From Poseidonibacter parvus (GTDB taxonomy: Bacteria > Campylobacterota > Campylobacteria > Campylobacterales > Arcobacteraceae), in contig NZ_CP019070.1 of the NCBI RefSeq assembly GCF_001956695.1, positions 620,001 to 684,000 of the forward strand: a stretch of 64,000 bases of DNA, written 5' to 3'. The translations under genes were made by a program, and so were the position numbers. Under the pieces are notes generated by a model. That model was given only the letters and a program-made list of their open reading frames with translations. It was not told the origin of the DNA and ran no database searches. Positions 56,168-64,000 of the stretch are shown one piece after another; within the stretch, counting starts at the first letter, position 1; each line of letters opens with the position of its first letter.

Positions 56168-57370
56168 TTACTTTTCAAGTCCTGTAACGATTTTATATGT
56201 ATCATTTGCAATAACATACTCTTCATTTGTAGGAATAACAAAGATTCTAGCAGTAGAACTATTTGTAGCAATATCTCTAGGCTCTTGTGATCTTTTATTA
56301 TTTTTAGTTGGATCTATATTTAATCCCATTCCATCAAGACCAGCACAAACAATTTCTCTGATTAATGCTGAGTTTTCACCAATACCACCTGTGAAACATA
56401 ATGCATCAACACCATCAAGTGCAGCAACATAAGCTCCAACATATTTTTTGATATTATATGCTACCATTTCAACTGCTAATTTACATCTTTCATCACCAGC
56501 TTGCATACCTTCAAGAACTTCTCTTAAATCTGAAGATTTTCCAGAGATTCCTAAAATTCCTGATTTTTTGTTCATTACATCTAAAGCACCATCAATAGTT
56601 AAATTCTCTTGACTCATCATATATGAAAGTGCACCAGCACCAACATCACCAGCACGAGTTCCCATCATTAAACCTTGAACAGGAGTAAGACCCATTGATG
56701 TATCAATACATTTACCATTTAAAACAGCAGATACAGATGAACCGTTTCCTAAATGACAAACAATTACTCTTGTATTGTGTTTTTTGTCTAACATACCTTG
56801 CGCTTCATTTGATACAAAGTAATGTGAAGTACCATGGAAACCATATTTTCTAATACCATGTTTAGTATATTGGTCATAAGGTAATGCATACATGTAAGCA
56901 TAATCAGGCATTGTTTGATGGAATGCAGTATCAAATACAGCAACATTAGGTTTACCTGGAATTAATTCTTGACAAATTTCCATTCCCATAATGTTTGCTG
57001 GATTATGTAAAGGAGCTAAAGGAATTAACTTTTTCATTGTTTCAATTACTTTTGGAGATACCATTACAGATGAAGCAAATTCTTCTCCACCATGAACAGC
57101 TCTATGTCCAATTGCATCAATATCATTAATTGAATCAATAACTTTACCTTCACCCTCACATAATGTTTTTAATACTAATTCAATAGCTTCTTTGTGTGTA
57201 GGCATTGCAACTTCTAATTTAAGTTTTGCATCATCACCAAATTCATGTTTTAAAACACCATCAATTCCTATTCTTTCACATAGCCCTACTGCTAAAACTT
57301 CTTTGCTTACTGGGTTCATTAACTGATACTTTAATGACGAACTTCCTGCGTTTAAAATAAATACTAACAT
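56168..57370 (-). CDS. ackA: Acetate kinase
   Basis: The 400-residue protein is AckA: LVFILNAGSSSLKYQLM at the N-terminus, GHRAVHGGEEFA, FHGTSHYFVS, CHLGNGSSVSAV, and the ATP-site CFTGGIGENS. It interconverts acetyl phosphate plus ADP and acetate plus ATP. It is the second gene of the pta-ackA unit, 33 bases after pta. Together with the ActP transporters to the right it gives the cell acetate uptake and activation or overflow. Confidence 0.97.
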   Translation of the reverse strand: MLVFILNAGSSSLKYQLMNPVSKEVLAVGLCERIGIDGVLKHEFGDDAKLKLEVAMPTHKEAIELVLKTLCEGEGKVIDSINDIDAIGHRAVHGGEEFASSVMVSPKVIETMKKLIPLAPLHNPANIMGMEICQELIPGKPNVAVFDTAFHQTMPDYAYMYALPYDQYTKHGIRKYGFHGTSHYFVSNEAQGMLDKKHNTRVIVCHLGNGSSVSAVLNGKCIDTSMGLTPVQGLMMGTRAGDVGAGALSYMMSQENLTIDGALDVMNKKSGILGISGKSSDLREVLEGMQAGDERCKLAVEMVAYNIKKYVGAYVAALDGVDALCFTGGIGENSALIREIVCAGLDGMGLNIDPTKNNKRSQEPRDIATNSSTARIFVIPTNEEYVIANDTYKIVTGLEK

Positions 57371-57403
57371 ATTTGCTTCCTTTTTTTTAGTTTAATTTAA
57401 TTG

Positions 57404-58396
57404 TTATGCTTGAGTTGCTGTAATTGCAACTAAATTTGAGATATCTTCTACTGAACAACCTCTTGAAAGATCATTTACAGGTTTTGCTAAACCTTGAACA
57501 ATTGGTCCATGAGCATCCGCTCCTGCAAATCTTTGAACTAATTTATATCCAATGTTTCCTGCTTGTAAATCTGGGAATACTAATACATTTGCATGACCAG
57601 CAACTTTTGAACCTGGTGCTTTTTTTGCTCCAATAGCTTCAACAATTGCAGCATCTGCTTGCATTTCACCATCAAAAGCGAAATCAACGTTTCTATCCTT
57701 TAAGATTTGTACAGCATTTTGTACTTTATCAACTAATGGATGCTTAGCACTTCCCATTGTTGAGAATGATAACATTGCAACTCTTGGATCTAAACCAACT
57801 ACAGAACTAGCAGTTGCAGCAGTTGAAGATGCAATATCAGCTAATTGCTCAGCATTTGGATCTGGTAATACAGCACAATCTGCAAAAAGAATTAAACCAT
57901 TATCTCCAAATTTACCATCAGCTGTTTCCATAACAAAAGCAGATGATACTGTTTTAATACCAGGAGCTGTTTTAATAACTTGAATTGCAGCTTTTAAAAC
58001 ATCAGCAGTCGGTGAGTTTGAACCAGCAACTAAACCATCAGCATCGCCAAGTCTTACCATCATACAACCAAAAAATCTTGGTTCTGTAGTCATGATTTCT
58101 GTAGCTTCTTCTCTAGTTAAACCTTTTTTTGCTCTAAGTTCAACTAACTCATCAATATATTTTTCAATACCATCAAATGACTTAGGATCAATAATTGTAG
58201 CTCCACCAATAAAAGCTCCACAAGATGCAGCTTGAGTTTTAATAGTCTCTTCATTACCAATTAAAACAACATTTGCTGTTTTTTCATCTAATACTTGTTG
58301 AGCAGCTTTAAGTACTCTTTCATCTTCTGTCTCTGGAAGAACAATAGTCTTTAAATTTGATTTTGCTTTCTCTTTAATACTTTCGATTAAACCCAT
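57404..58396 (-). CDS. pta: Phosphate acetyltransferase, short form
   Basis: The 330-residue protein is only the catalytic domain of phosphotransacetylase: VLPETEDERVLKAAQ, VRLGDADGLVAGSNSPTADV near residue 115, and GHANVLVFPDLQAGNIGYKLVQR near the end. E. coli Pta is about 710 residues with an extra regulatory domain that is missing here. It converts acetyl-CoA and phosphate to acetyl phosphate. It leads the pta-ackA operon, with a TATAAT on the minus strand at 58434-58439. Confidence 0.96.
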   Translation of the reverse strand: MGLIESIKEKAKSNLKTIVLPETEDERVLKAAQQVLDEKTANVVLIGNEETIKTQAASCGAFIGGATIIDPKSFDGIEKYIDELVELRAKKGLTREEATEIMTTEPRFFGCMMVRLGDADGLVAGSNSPTADVLKAAIQVIKTAPGIKTVSSAFVMETADGKFGDNGLILFADCAVLPDPNAEQLADIASSTAATASSVVGLDPRVAMLSFSTMGSAKHPLVDKVQNAVQILKDRNVDFAFDGEMQADAAIVEAIGAKKAPGSKVAGHANVLVFPDLQAGNIGYKLVQRFAGADAHGPIVQGLAKPVNDLSRGCSVEDISNLVAITATQA

Positions 58397-58433
58397 TTTA
58401 CGTTATCCTTTCTACTTTATAAAGTTGTGAAAG

Positions 58434-58439
58434 ATTATA
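58434..58439 (-). promoter_or_regulatory. -10 box for pta-ackA
   Basis: The plus strand reads ATTATA, i.e. TATAAT on the minus strand, 38 bases upstream of the pta ATG. The rest of the AT-rich gap to 58661 shows no gene. Confidence 0.45.
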
Positions 58440-58590
58440 ATTAAAAATCATAGCAAATAGATAGCATAATTTTATAACCTTCTTCGATATATATTGTATA
58501 TTATATTTTTCTAAAAGTACATAAAATATACATAAAAATTTTAAAAATATAAAATTGTGACTTTTGGTAATAAAATATGATATAAATACC

Positions 58591-58612
58591 CTTTAAAGAG
58601 ATTTCTTTAAAG
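58591..58612 (-). terminator. Hairpin downstream of the exonuclease gene
   Basis: CTTTAAAGA and TCTTTAAAG form a 9-bp perfect stem around a GATT loop 50 bases beyond the exonuclease stop. It is A/T-rich and lacks a clear T run, so its role as terminator is tentative. Confidence 0.4.
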
Positions 58613-58661
58613 TAAAATGTATAAAAGTTGTACGTTATGTGTAATAATTAAACGATATTAA

Positions 58662-59282
58662 CTATCTGATTTTAACTTTTGGAAAATTTGTTAGTTTTAC
58701 AAATATTAAAGCAGTCATAACTGCATCATTATATGCATCATGTTTTCCCATAGTAGGAATTTGCAAATCTCTCATTATCGTGTCAAATCTTAAATCAATA
58801 TTTGCTTGAGGAATTTTTTCAATTTTATAATCATAATAAATTGCAGATACTTCATAATTTTTATTTGGTAGGTATATTCCAAGTTTTGGTTTTATGTATT
58901 TATTTATCATTGCAATATCAAACTCTAAGTAATAACCAACAAGTTTTCTATTGCCAATAAAGTCAAGAAATTCTTCAATAACATTATCAATATCTTCTGC
59001 TTCTTCTAAATCCATCTCTCTTATATGATGAACTTTTATTGCTTCTATTTGTAGTTTTGTCTTTGGCTTTACAAATCTTACAAACTTTTTACTTGAAATT
59101 ATTGTATTGTTTTTTATAATTACAGCACCTATAGATATAATATCATCAACTTTTGGATCTAAACCTGTAGTTTCACAATCAAAGCAGACAAATTCATCAT
59201 CATTAGCTTTATCAAAAAGATAAGAGTACTTTTCATCTTTTAGATTTTTTTTATTAAAGTAGTTTTTTATTTGATTAAACAT
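58662..59282 (-). CDS. DnaQ-like 3'-5' exonuclease
   Basis: The 206-residue protein is a DEDDh exonuclease: FDCETTGLDP has the first Asp and Glu, GYYLEFDIAMI the second Asp, and HDAYNDAVMTALIF the His and last Asp, so all catalytic residues are present. It resembles the polymerase III epsilon chain in fold but lacks the polymerase-binding tail. It overlaps the upstream DUF294 gene by eight bases, so the two are coupled. I recall this exonuclease/DUF294 pairing recurring next to acetate-type symporters in other bacteria, so it probably acts in a regulatory system rather than proofreading. Confidence 0.88.
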   Translation of the reverse strand: MFNQIKNYFNKKNLKDEKYSYLFDKANDDEFVCFDCETTGLDPKVDDIISIGAVIIKNNTIISSKKFVRFVKPKTKLQIEAIKVHHIREMDLEEAEDIDNVIEEFLDFIGNRKLVGYYLEFDIAMINKYIKPKLGIYLPNKNYEVSAIYYDYKIEKIPQANIDLRFDTIMRDLQIPTMGKHDAYNDAVMTALIFVKLTNFPKVKIR

Positions 59283-61116
59283 AATTCAACTTATAATGAT
59301 GCTCTAGTTTTTTCTTTAATCTATTAACAATTTTAAAACTGTCTTTTAATAAATCTTTTTCCATTGTATTTAAATTATCGGGATTTATATAATTATCAAT
59401 AACTTCACCACTATCCATTTTTTCAAGATTAGATTTTAATTTTATTGTTAATAAGAATTTAAATGCTTCAATTAATTCTGAAGCAAACTCTTCATCAAGT
59501 TCTCCTTTTTCTTGAAGTTCCTTGATTCTTTTTATTGTATTTAATCTCATTGATTTATATTCTAAAGATAATGTTCTTATACTTTGTACAATTATAAAAA
59601 TACCACCTTTTTTAATATCAATTTCATTATTATGTTCTTTATTTTTTGAATCAAAAACAAAACCATCAAAGAAACCTAAAGGAACATCAAAATCCATAAT
59701 GATTTTTGCAAAATGCATATAAAATGTTTTTGAAGTTGAGCCTATTTTAAAAATATATTCTTTTAGTTCTGTAAGCATTGCTCTATTTTCATTTACAGCC
59801 ATTGCATCATAAAAAATTGCAAGATTCATAAAGTTATCACCACTTGGTTGTGTTATCCATTCATAAATTAGATCTTTATAATCTTTTTGTCTTCTACACC
59901 AATATGGATTTGAAACCATAATATTACCTTCACATCTAGGAAATCCAAAATCAACAAGATATTCAGTATATTCATGTGTGAATTTTAATATTTCTTCATC
60001 GCTTAAAGAACAATTATCATCTATTATTAAAGCATTATCTTGGTCCGTTTTTAGTATTTGCTCACCTCTCCCTTCACTACCCATAACAACAAGACAGGCA
60101 TTTGTTAATAATTCTTTTGGTGCAGTCATTTTAAATAGTTTATCCATTACATTTCTATTTAATTGATTAATTAATTTAGAAATAAAATCTACTTTTACAC
60201 CTTTTGCATTAAGAGATTTTATAATTTTTGTAAAAGATTGACTTGCTTTTTTTAATTCTTCAATTGTTTCGGCTTTTGCAATTGTATTTGATACAGAGAA
60301 TGTATGTGTTGCAAAGAAAGAAGATAAAGATATTTGGTCAATAATTCCACAAATTTCATCATTATCATTTTTTACTACGACTCTTTTTAATCCATGTTTA
60401 GCCATGATTAATTGTGCATTAAACAAAAAATCATTTTCATTAACGTATACTAGACCTTCATTTGATATTTTTCCAACAATATCATCAAAATCCATTCTAT
60501 TTAAAATTACTTTTTCTCTAAAATCTGAATCTGTAACAATATACATTTTATTCTCATCATCTTTTAAAAGTAAAGTTGGAACTTTCTCTTTTTTGATTGT
60601 AGTAACTGCATCAAAAATAGATGTTTCATAAGGCAAAACTATAGCCCGATGGACATTTGCTTCTTTTACCTTTGCTACCATTAAATTTGAAAGTTCTTTG
60701 TTTTTTTCATTATTAATATTTGCATTTAGTTTTTGAGATATTGATTGAAAGAAAAAACTCTCTAATAAGCTATTTTCTCGTAAAGTTTTAATAAAAACTT
60801 CTTTTGCTAAGACATAACAAATAGTCTCTTGAGCAGTTACAAAAGTATGTTTAGAATAATTTTCAATTAGAGAAATTGGATCAAAAAACTCATTATTTGA
60901 ATAGATTGATAAAACTTCATCTTCATGTTTTTCTTGAACTAAACCTTTTAAAATAAAGTAAATATTTTCTGGTTCGTCTCCTTGCTTTTGTATAATTTCA
61001 TCTTTTTTCAAGTAGACAATATCTAAGGCTTCAGCAAATTTCTCTAACTGAGCTTTTGTAAGATTTTCAAAAGGGTGAATTGATTTTAGAAAAGTTGTTT
61101 GTTCTAGTATACTCAT
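59275..61116 (-). CDS. cNMP-binding/CBS/DUF294 nucleotidyltransferase-like protein
   Basis: The 613-residue protein has an N-terminal cyclic-nucleotide-binding fold (~14-115), two CBS domains (~155-270), and a nucleotidyltransferase-like DUF294 domain. GSEGRGEQ lies at 346-353 and the metal-binding DQD at 358-360, the GlnD-type hGSxxR...DxD pattern. A helical C-terminal DUF294_C region (~450-605) follows. It looks like a signal protein that binds nucleotides and may transfer a nucleotide to a partner, as GlnD does to PII. The partner is unknown. It overlaps the exonuclease gene and lies 146 bases downstream of actP. Confidence 0.9.
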   Translation of the reverse strand: MSILEQTTFLKSIHPFENLTKAQLEKFAEALDIVYLKKDEIIQKQGDEPENIYFILKGLVQEKHEDEVLSIYSNNEFFDPISLIENYSKHTFVTAQETICYVLAKEVFIKTLRENSLLESFFFQSISQKLNANINNEKNKELSNLMVAKVKEANVHRAIVLPYETSIFDAVTTIKKEKVPTLLLKDDENKMYIVTDSDFREKVILNRMDFDDIVGKISNEGLVYVNENDFLFNAQLIMAKHGLKRVVVKNDNDEICGIIDQISLSSFFATHTFSVSNTIAKAETIEELKKASQSFTKIIKSLNAKGVKVDFISKLINQLNRNVMDKLFKMTAPKELLTNACLVVMGSEGRGEQILKTDQDNALIIDDNCSLSDEEILKFTHEYTEYLVDFGFPRCEGNIMVSNPYWCRRQKDYKDLIYEWITQPSGDNFMNLAIFYDAMAVNENRAMLTELKEYIFKIGSTSKTFYMHFAKIIMDFDVPLGFFDGFVFDSKNKEHNNEIDIKKGGIFIIVQSIRTLSLEYKSMRLNTIKRIKELQEKGELDEEFASELIEAFKFLLTIKLKSNLEKMDSGEVIDNYINPDNLNTMEKDLLKDSFKIVNRLKKKLEHHYKLNYV

Positions 61117-61228
61117 TTTAAAGTCTTTATTATTAATTTTTGATTCTTATAGTTAAAGATTATCATAGGCAAAATGATATAAAACTGAAATCAATAATAA
61201 AAATTTACAAAATATTTATTTTTTATTT

Positions 61229-61254
61229 AACAAAGAGGTTTTATCCTCTTTGTT
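61229..61254 (-). terminator. Hairpin after actP
   Basis: AACAAAGAGG and CCTCTTTGTT form a 10-bp perfect stem around a TTTTAT loop eight bases after the actP stop. The minus-strand flank is A-rich, so termination may be partial and allow read-through to the DUF294 gene. Confidence 0.5.
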
Positions 61255-61262
61255 TTAAACTA

Positions 61263-62912
61263 CTAATGATCAACAGCTCCAGCTGACCCAATACCAGTAT
61301 TTGCTCTAACATTTTGAGCTCTAAACATCTCTTTTTCATCTTTTCCTCTTTGAGAATTATCTGTTTTAGAGAAGAACCAAATTGAAACAAATGCTAAAGT
61401 TACTGAGAATAAAGCAGGGTGTTTATAAGGGAATAAAGCTTCTTCATTTCCTAAAATAGAAACCCATACAATTGGCCCAATAATTACAAGAGTAACAGCA
61501 GTGATAAGACCGATAAATCCACCAATAAATGCACCTCTCGTTGTTAATCCTCTCCAGTAAATAGATAAGAATAAAATTGGGAAGTTAGCAGATGCAGCAA
61601 TACCAAACGCTAATCCAACCATATAAGCAATATTTTGTTGCTCAAATGCAATACCAAGTGTAACACCAACAATTCCAACGATTATAACTGTAATTTTAGA
61701 AATTTTTACAACTTTTTCGTCAGTTGCATTTGGGTTAATAACATTTGCATAAATATCATGAGATATTGCAGAAGCACCTGCAAGTGTAAGACCAGAAACA
61801 ACTGCTAAAATAGTAGCAAATGCAACAGCTGAAATAAATCCTAAGAATGCATTTCCACCTAACATATGTGATAAGTGAATAGAAGCCATATTATTTCCAC
61901 CAAATAACTTACCATCTACGAAGTATTGAGCTCCATCTGCAGAGTTTAAGAATGCAATTGCACCAAAACCAACGATTGTAATAATAATCCAGAAATAACC
62001 AACAAAACCAGTTGCATAAACAACAGATTTTCTTGCTTCCTTAGCATTACCAACAGTAAAAAATCTCATAAGAACGTGAGGTAAACCAGCAGTTCCTAAC
62101 ATAAGAGCCATACCTAAAGAAATAGCAGAAATAGGGTCAGAAATAAATCCACCAGGAGCAAGAATTGATTCACCTGCTGAATGATTTTCAACAGCTTGAA
62201 CTGCTAAAGATTCAAAAGAGAAATCAAAGTGATATAAAACCATAATTGCCATGAATGATACACCTGAAAGTAATAAACAAGCTTTGATAATTTGTACCCA
62301 AGTAGTTGCTAGCATTCCACCAAATGTAACATATACAATCATTAATGCACCAACCATGAATACAGCATATTCATATTCCATACCAAATAATACTTGAATT
62401 AATTTACCAGCTCCAACCATTTGAGCAATTAAATATAAAATTACAACGGCAATAGAACCAAACGCAGCAAGAGTTCTAATTTCTTTTTGGCCTAATCTAT
62501 AAGCAGCAATATCAGCAAAAGTAAATTTACCTAAGTTTCTTAACTTTTCTGCCATAAAGAATAAAATAACTGGCCAACCAACTAGGAATGAAACTGCATA
62601 GATAACACCATCATAACCTTTTAAGTAAATAAGACCTGAAACTCCTAAGAATGCAGCAGCAGACATGTAATCTCCAGCAATTGCTAAACCATTTTGAAAA
62701 CCTGTAATTCCACCACCAGCAGTATAAAAATCACTTGCAGATTTAGTTTTACTAGCAGCCCAGTAAGTAATACCAAGTGTACCAGCAATAAAAATTAAGA
62801 ACATAATAATCGCAGGAATATTAAGATCTCTTTGAACCGCTTCAAATTCAGCATCACCAGCAGCAAACGCTGTTAGTGCAAAAATTGTAATTAGTGTTAA
62901 TATTTTAAGCAT
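61263..62912 (-). CDS. actP: Cation/acetate symporter ActP
   Basis: The 549-residue protein is a sodium:solute symporter of the ActP type. An N-terminal signal-like segment is followed by about 13 membrane helices, with the early [30 protein letters not shown] motif split by a helix. [12 protein letters not shown] lies mid-protein, and the C-terminal tail contains [19 protein letters not shown]. It takes up acetate and possibly other short monocarboxylates with Na+. Its start overlaps the DUF485 gene by one base, as in yjcH-actP of E. coli. Confidence 0.95.
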   Translation of the reverse strand: MLKILTLITIFALTAFAAGDAEFEAVQRDLNIPAIIMFLIFIAGTLGITYWAASKTKSASDFYTAGGGITGFQNGLAIAGDYMSAAAFLGVSGLIYLKGYDGVIYAVSFLVGWPVILFFMAEKLRNLGKFTFADIAAYRLGQKEIRTLAAFGSIAVVILYLIAQMVGAGKLIQVLFGMEYEYAVFMVGALMIVYVTFGGMLATTWVQIIKACLLLSGVSFMAIMVLYHFDFSFESLAVQAVENHSAGESILAPGGFISDPISAISLGMALMLGTAGLPHVLMRFFTVGNAKEARKSVVYATGFVGYFWIIITIVGFGAIAFLNSADGAQYFVDGKLFGGNNMASIHLSHMLGGNAFLGFISAVAFATILAVVSGLTLAGASAISHDIYANVINPNATDEKVVKISKITVIIVGIVGVTLGIAFEQQNIAYMVGLAFGIAASANFPILFLSIYWRGLTTRGAFIGGFIGLITAVTLVIIGPIVWVSILGNEEALFPYKHPALFSVTLAFVSIWFFSKTDNSQRGKDEKEMFRAQNVRANTGIGSAGAVDH

Positions 62913-63226
62913 TAAATTAAATCCTTTACATCTTTTTTAATTTCATTTGTTAAGTCTTCAAACTCACCATTTGCTCTTTTTACATAAATAAGAGTTGTAA
63001 TAAAACTAATAACTAAGATTGCTAAAGCAATTGGAAAAGCTATTGTAGTAACTCCATCACCAATTTTTGTTGCTAATACTTCTTTGTTAAATGCAATTAC
63101 CATGATAAATGTATAAAACATTACTAATACAAAAACACCTAATTTTATACCGAAACTAGTTCTTTTAGATACTAATTCTTGATACTTTGGATTAGATTCA
63201 ATTCGTTCAACTAAGTCCTTGTTCAT
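62912..63226 (-). CDS. yjcH: DUF485 membrane protein (YjcH-like)
   Basis: The 104-residue protein has two membrane helices (~27-47 and 60-82) and the DUF485 pattern [15 protein letters not shown] near the N-terminus. It is the partner commonly encoded before ActP, and its stop overlaps the actP start by one base. Its precise role in acetate transport is not known. AAGGAAG (minus strand, 63231-63237) is its ribosome site. Confidence 0.9.
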   Translation of the reverse strand: MNKDLVERIESNPKYQELVSKRTSFGIKLGVFVLVMFYTFIMVIAFNKEVLATKIGDGVTTIAFPIALAILVISFITTLIYVKRANGEFEDLTNEIKKDVKDLI

Positions 63227-63257
63227 TCTGCTTCCTTGTCATATAATATAACTAAAT

Positions 63258-63263
63258 ATTATA
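63258..63263 (-). promoter_or_regulatory. -10 box for DUF485-actP
   Basis: The plus strand reads ATTATA, i.e. TATAAT on the minus strand, about 32 bases upstream of the DUF485 ATG. No convincing -35 box is visible. Confidence 0.45.
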
Positions 63264-63286
63264 CTTATATTTAAATTTTGATAATC

Positions 63287-63310
63287 AATGCTAATGATTG
63301 TAGTAGCATT
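63287..63310. promoter_or_regulatory. Operator-like inverted repeat upstream of DUF485-actP
   Basis: AATGCTA and TAGCATT form perfect 7-bp arms spaced by 10 bases. They lie about 24-47 bases upstream of the candidate -10 box, where an activator could bind. The cognate regulator is not in the window. Confidence 0.35.
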
Positions 63311-63541
63311 AAAATAGCAAATCTTAATTTATTATACATAGATAAGATCATAAAAAGTTCAAAAATCATAAAAAGTTATGTAGAAATAATGTACATTTTG
63401 TAAAAAAGTAACAAAAATAAGCATAATAAATTATTAAATTTAATAGTAAAATTTAATATCAATTTAAGGTATGTTAAAAAGCTATATTATAATATTAAAA
63501 ATTATATATTTTGAGTAGTATAGTAATATAAAGAGATAAAT

Positions 63542-63572
63542 TGTTACTAAAGAGATAAACTCTTTAGTAACA
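63542..63572 (-). terminator. Terminator of the second actP
   Basis: TGTTACTAAAGAG and CTCTTTAGTAACA form a perfect 13-bp stem around an ATAAA loop, 14 bases beyond the stop on the minus strand. Two AGAGATAAA copies sit nearby. Confidence 0.75.
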
Positions 63573-63585
63573 TTATTTTTCTAAT

Positions 63586-64000
63586 CTAGTGATCAACAGC
63601 ACCATCAGCGCCGAAACCAGTTTCCGCTCTAACTTTTTGTGCTTCGAAAGCATGAATTTCATCTTTTGCTCTTTGCGATTTATCAGTAATTGAGAAGAAC
63701 CAAATACTTATAAATGCAACAGCAACAGAGAATAGTGCAGGGTGTTTATAAGGGAAGATAGCTTCTTCATTTCCTAATACAGAGACCCAAACAACAGGAC
63801 CTAATATCACAAGTACAACAGCAGTGATAAGACCCATAAGTCCACCAATAAATGCACCTCTTGTAGTTAATTTAGACCAATAAATTGATAAGAAAAGAAT
63901 TGGGAAATTTGCAGATGCTGCAATAGCAAATGCAAGTCCTACCATAAATGCAATATTTTGATGTTCAAAAGCAATACCTAATGCAACACCAACAACACCA
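63586..64000 (-). CDS. actP: Second ActP-type acetate symporter (partial, cut by window edge)
   Basis: The frame is open to the window edge and carries the last ~138 residues of an ActP paralogue. It ends [10 protein letters not shown] and shares long stretches with the complete copy ([30 protein letters not shown], .QR.KDE). The N-terminal two-thirds lies outside the window; internal ATG 63945 is not the start. It is a recent tandem duplicate of the downstream actP with its own terminator. Confidence 0.93.
   Translation of the reverse strand, partial: GVVGVALGIAFEHQNIAFMVGLAFAIAASANFPILFLSIYWSKLTTRGAFIGGLMGLITAVVLVILGPVVWVSVLGNEEAIFPYKHPALFSVAVAFISIWFFSITDKSQRAKDEIHAFEAQKVRAETGFGADGAVDH

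Larger units (their letters stand above)
63227..63585. other. Gene-free region between actP-DUF485 and the second actP
   Basis: This 359-base A/T-rich gap holds no open frame of note. It contains the minus-strand promoter and operator-like repeat of DUF485-actP at its left end and the terminator of the second actP at its right end. Nothing else is recognisable. Confidence 0.7.

Noticed and set aside
63945-63947. ATG at 63945 as the start of the second actP
   Set aside because: The frame continues upstream to the window edge with sequence homologous to the complete ActP.

Overview
The window is a dense, AT-rich stretch of bacterial chromosome. Its gene content points to the Campylobacterota (Epsilonproteobacteria), most likely an Arcobacter-group species. 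The pointers are two CadF-like OmpA proteins, the Campylobacter-type MnmA and FolK, a MutS7-type mismatch protein with a C-terminal HNH domain, many PAS/receiver/GGDEF signalling proteins, and frequent TTG/GTG starts. The species cannot be fixed from the sequence alone. I see no rRNA or tRNA genes, no CRISPR array, no insertion sequence and no prophage.

Layout. 1-2371: an unknown gene end, a small tail-anchored protein, ubiE/menE-type methyltransferase and xseA. 2439-4681: CheW, a stand-alone receiver and a receiver-PAS-coiled-coil protein. 4703-7324: periplasmic PpiA, a thioredoxin-like ferredoxin, panD, YbaB and ispA. 7344-9387: HrcA/CIRCE-controlled groESL. 9505-13329: a diguanylate cyclase, an AEC permease, a BLUF photoreceptor and a divergent receiver protein. 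13577-18436: suhB-like phosphatase, glmS, metK and accD. 18533-24306: rlmH, a DksA-type protein, an unknown membrane protein, dusB, prmA and ftsH. 24387-28181: a three-gene sensory operon (periplasmic binding protein, histidine kinase, receiver-PAS-GGDEF). 28185-29975: leuA preceded by a candidate leucine-rich leader peptide. 30108-35815: a DUF1538 transporter-like protein fused to a PII-like domain, a thioredoxin, a haem-binding protein and MutS7-HNH.

35844-53428 is mostly on the minus strand. It holds a BvgS-like hybrid kinase broken by a one-base frameshift in a homopolymer, an MFS permease, hisA/hisH, a ComF-type protein, lepA, two CadF-like OmpA genes, prs, a plus-strand porin, two different mnmA genes side by side, folK and an M24 peptidase. 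53505-56098 (plus) holds aroQ, an aminofutalosine-deaminase-like amidohydrolase and sppA. 56168-64000 (minus) is an acetate region: pta-ackA, a DnaQ-like exonuclease with a cNMP/CBS/DUF294 protein, DUF485-actP and a second actP cut by the window edge.

How it works together. Housekeeping functions (quinone, isoprenoid, pantothenate, leucine, histidine, folate and fatty-acid synthesis, chaperones, tRNA modification) alternate with environmental sensing modules: chemotaxis-like receivers, c-di-GMP synthesis, blue light and periplasmic ligand sensing. The acetate block links uptake (ActP) to the Pta-AckA interconversion. The most interesting points are the putative leuA attenuator-type leader, the DUF1538-PII fusion, the MutS-HNH fusion, the paired MnmA enzymes of two lineages, the homopolymer frameshift in the hybrid kinase, and the DUF294/exonuclease pair next to the acetate permeases.
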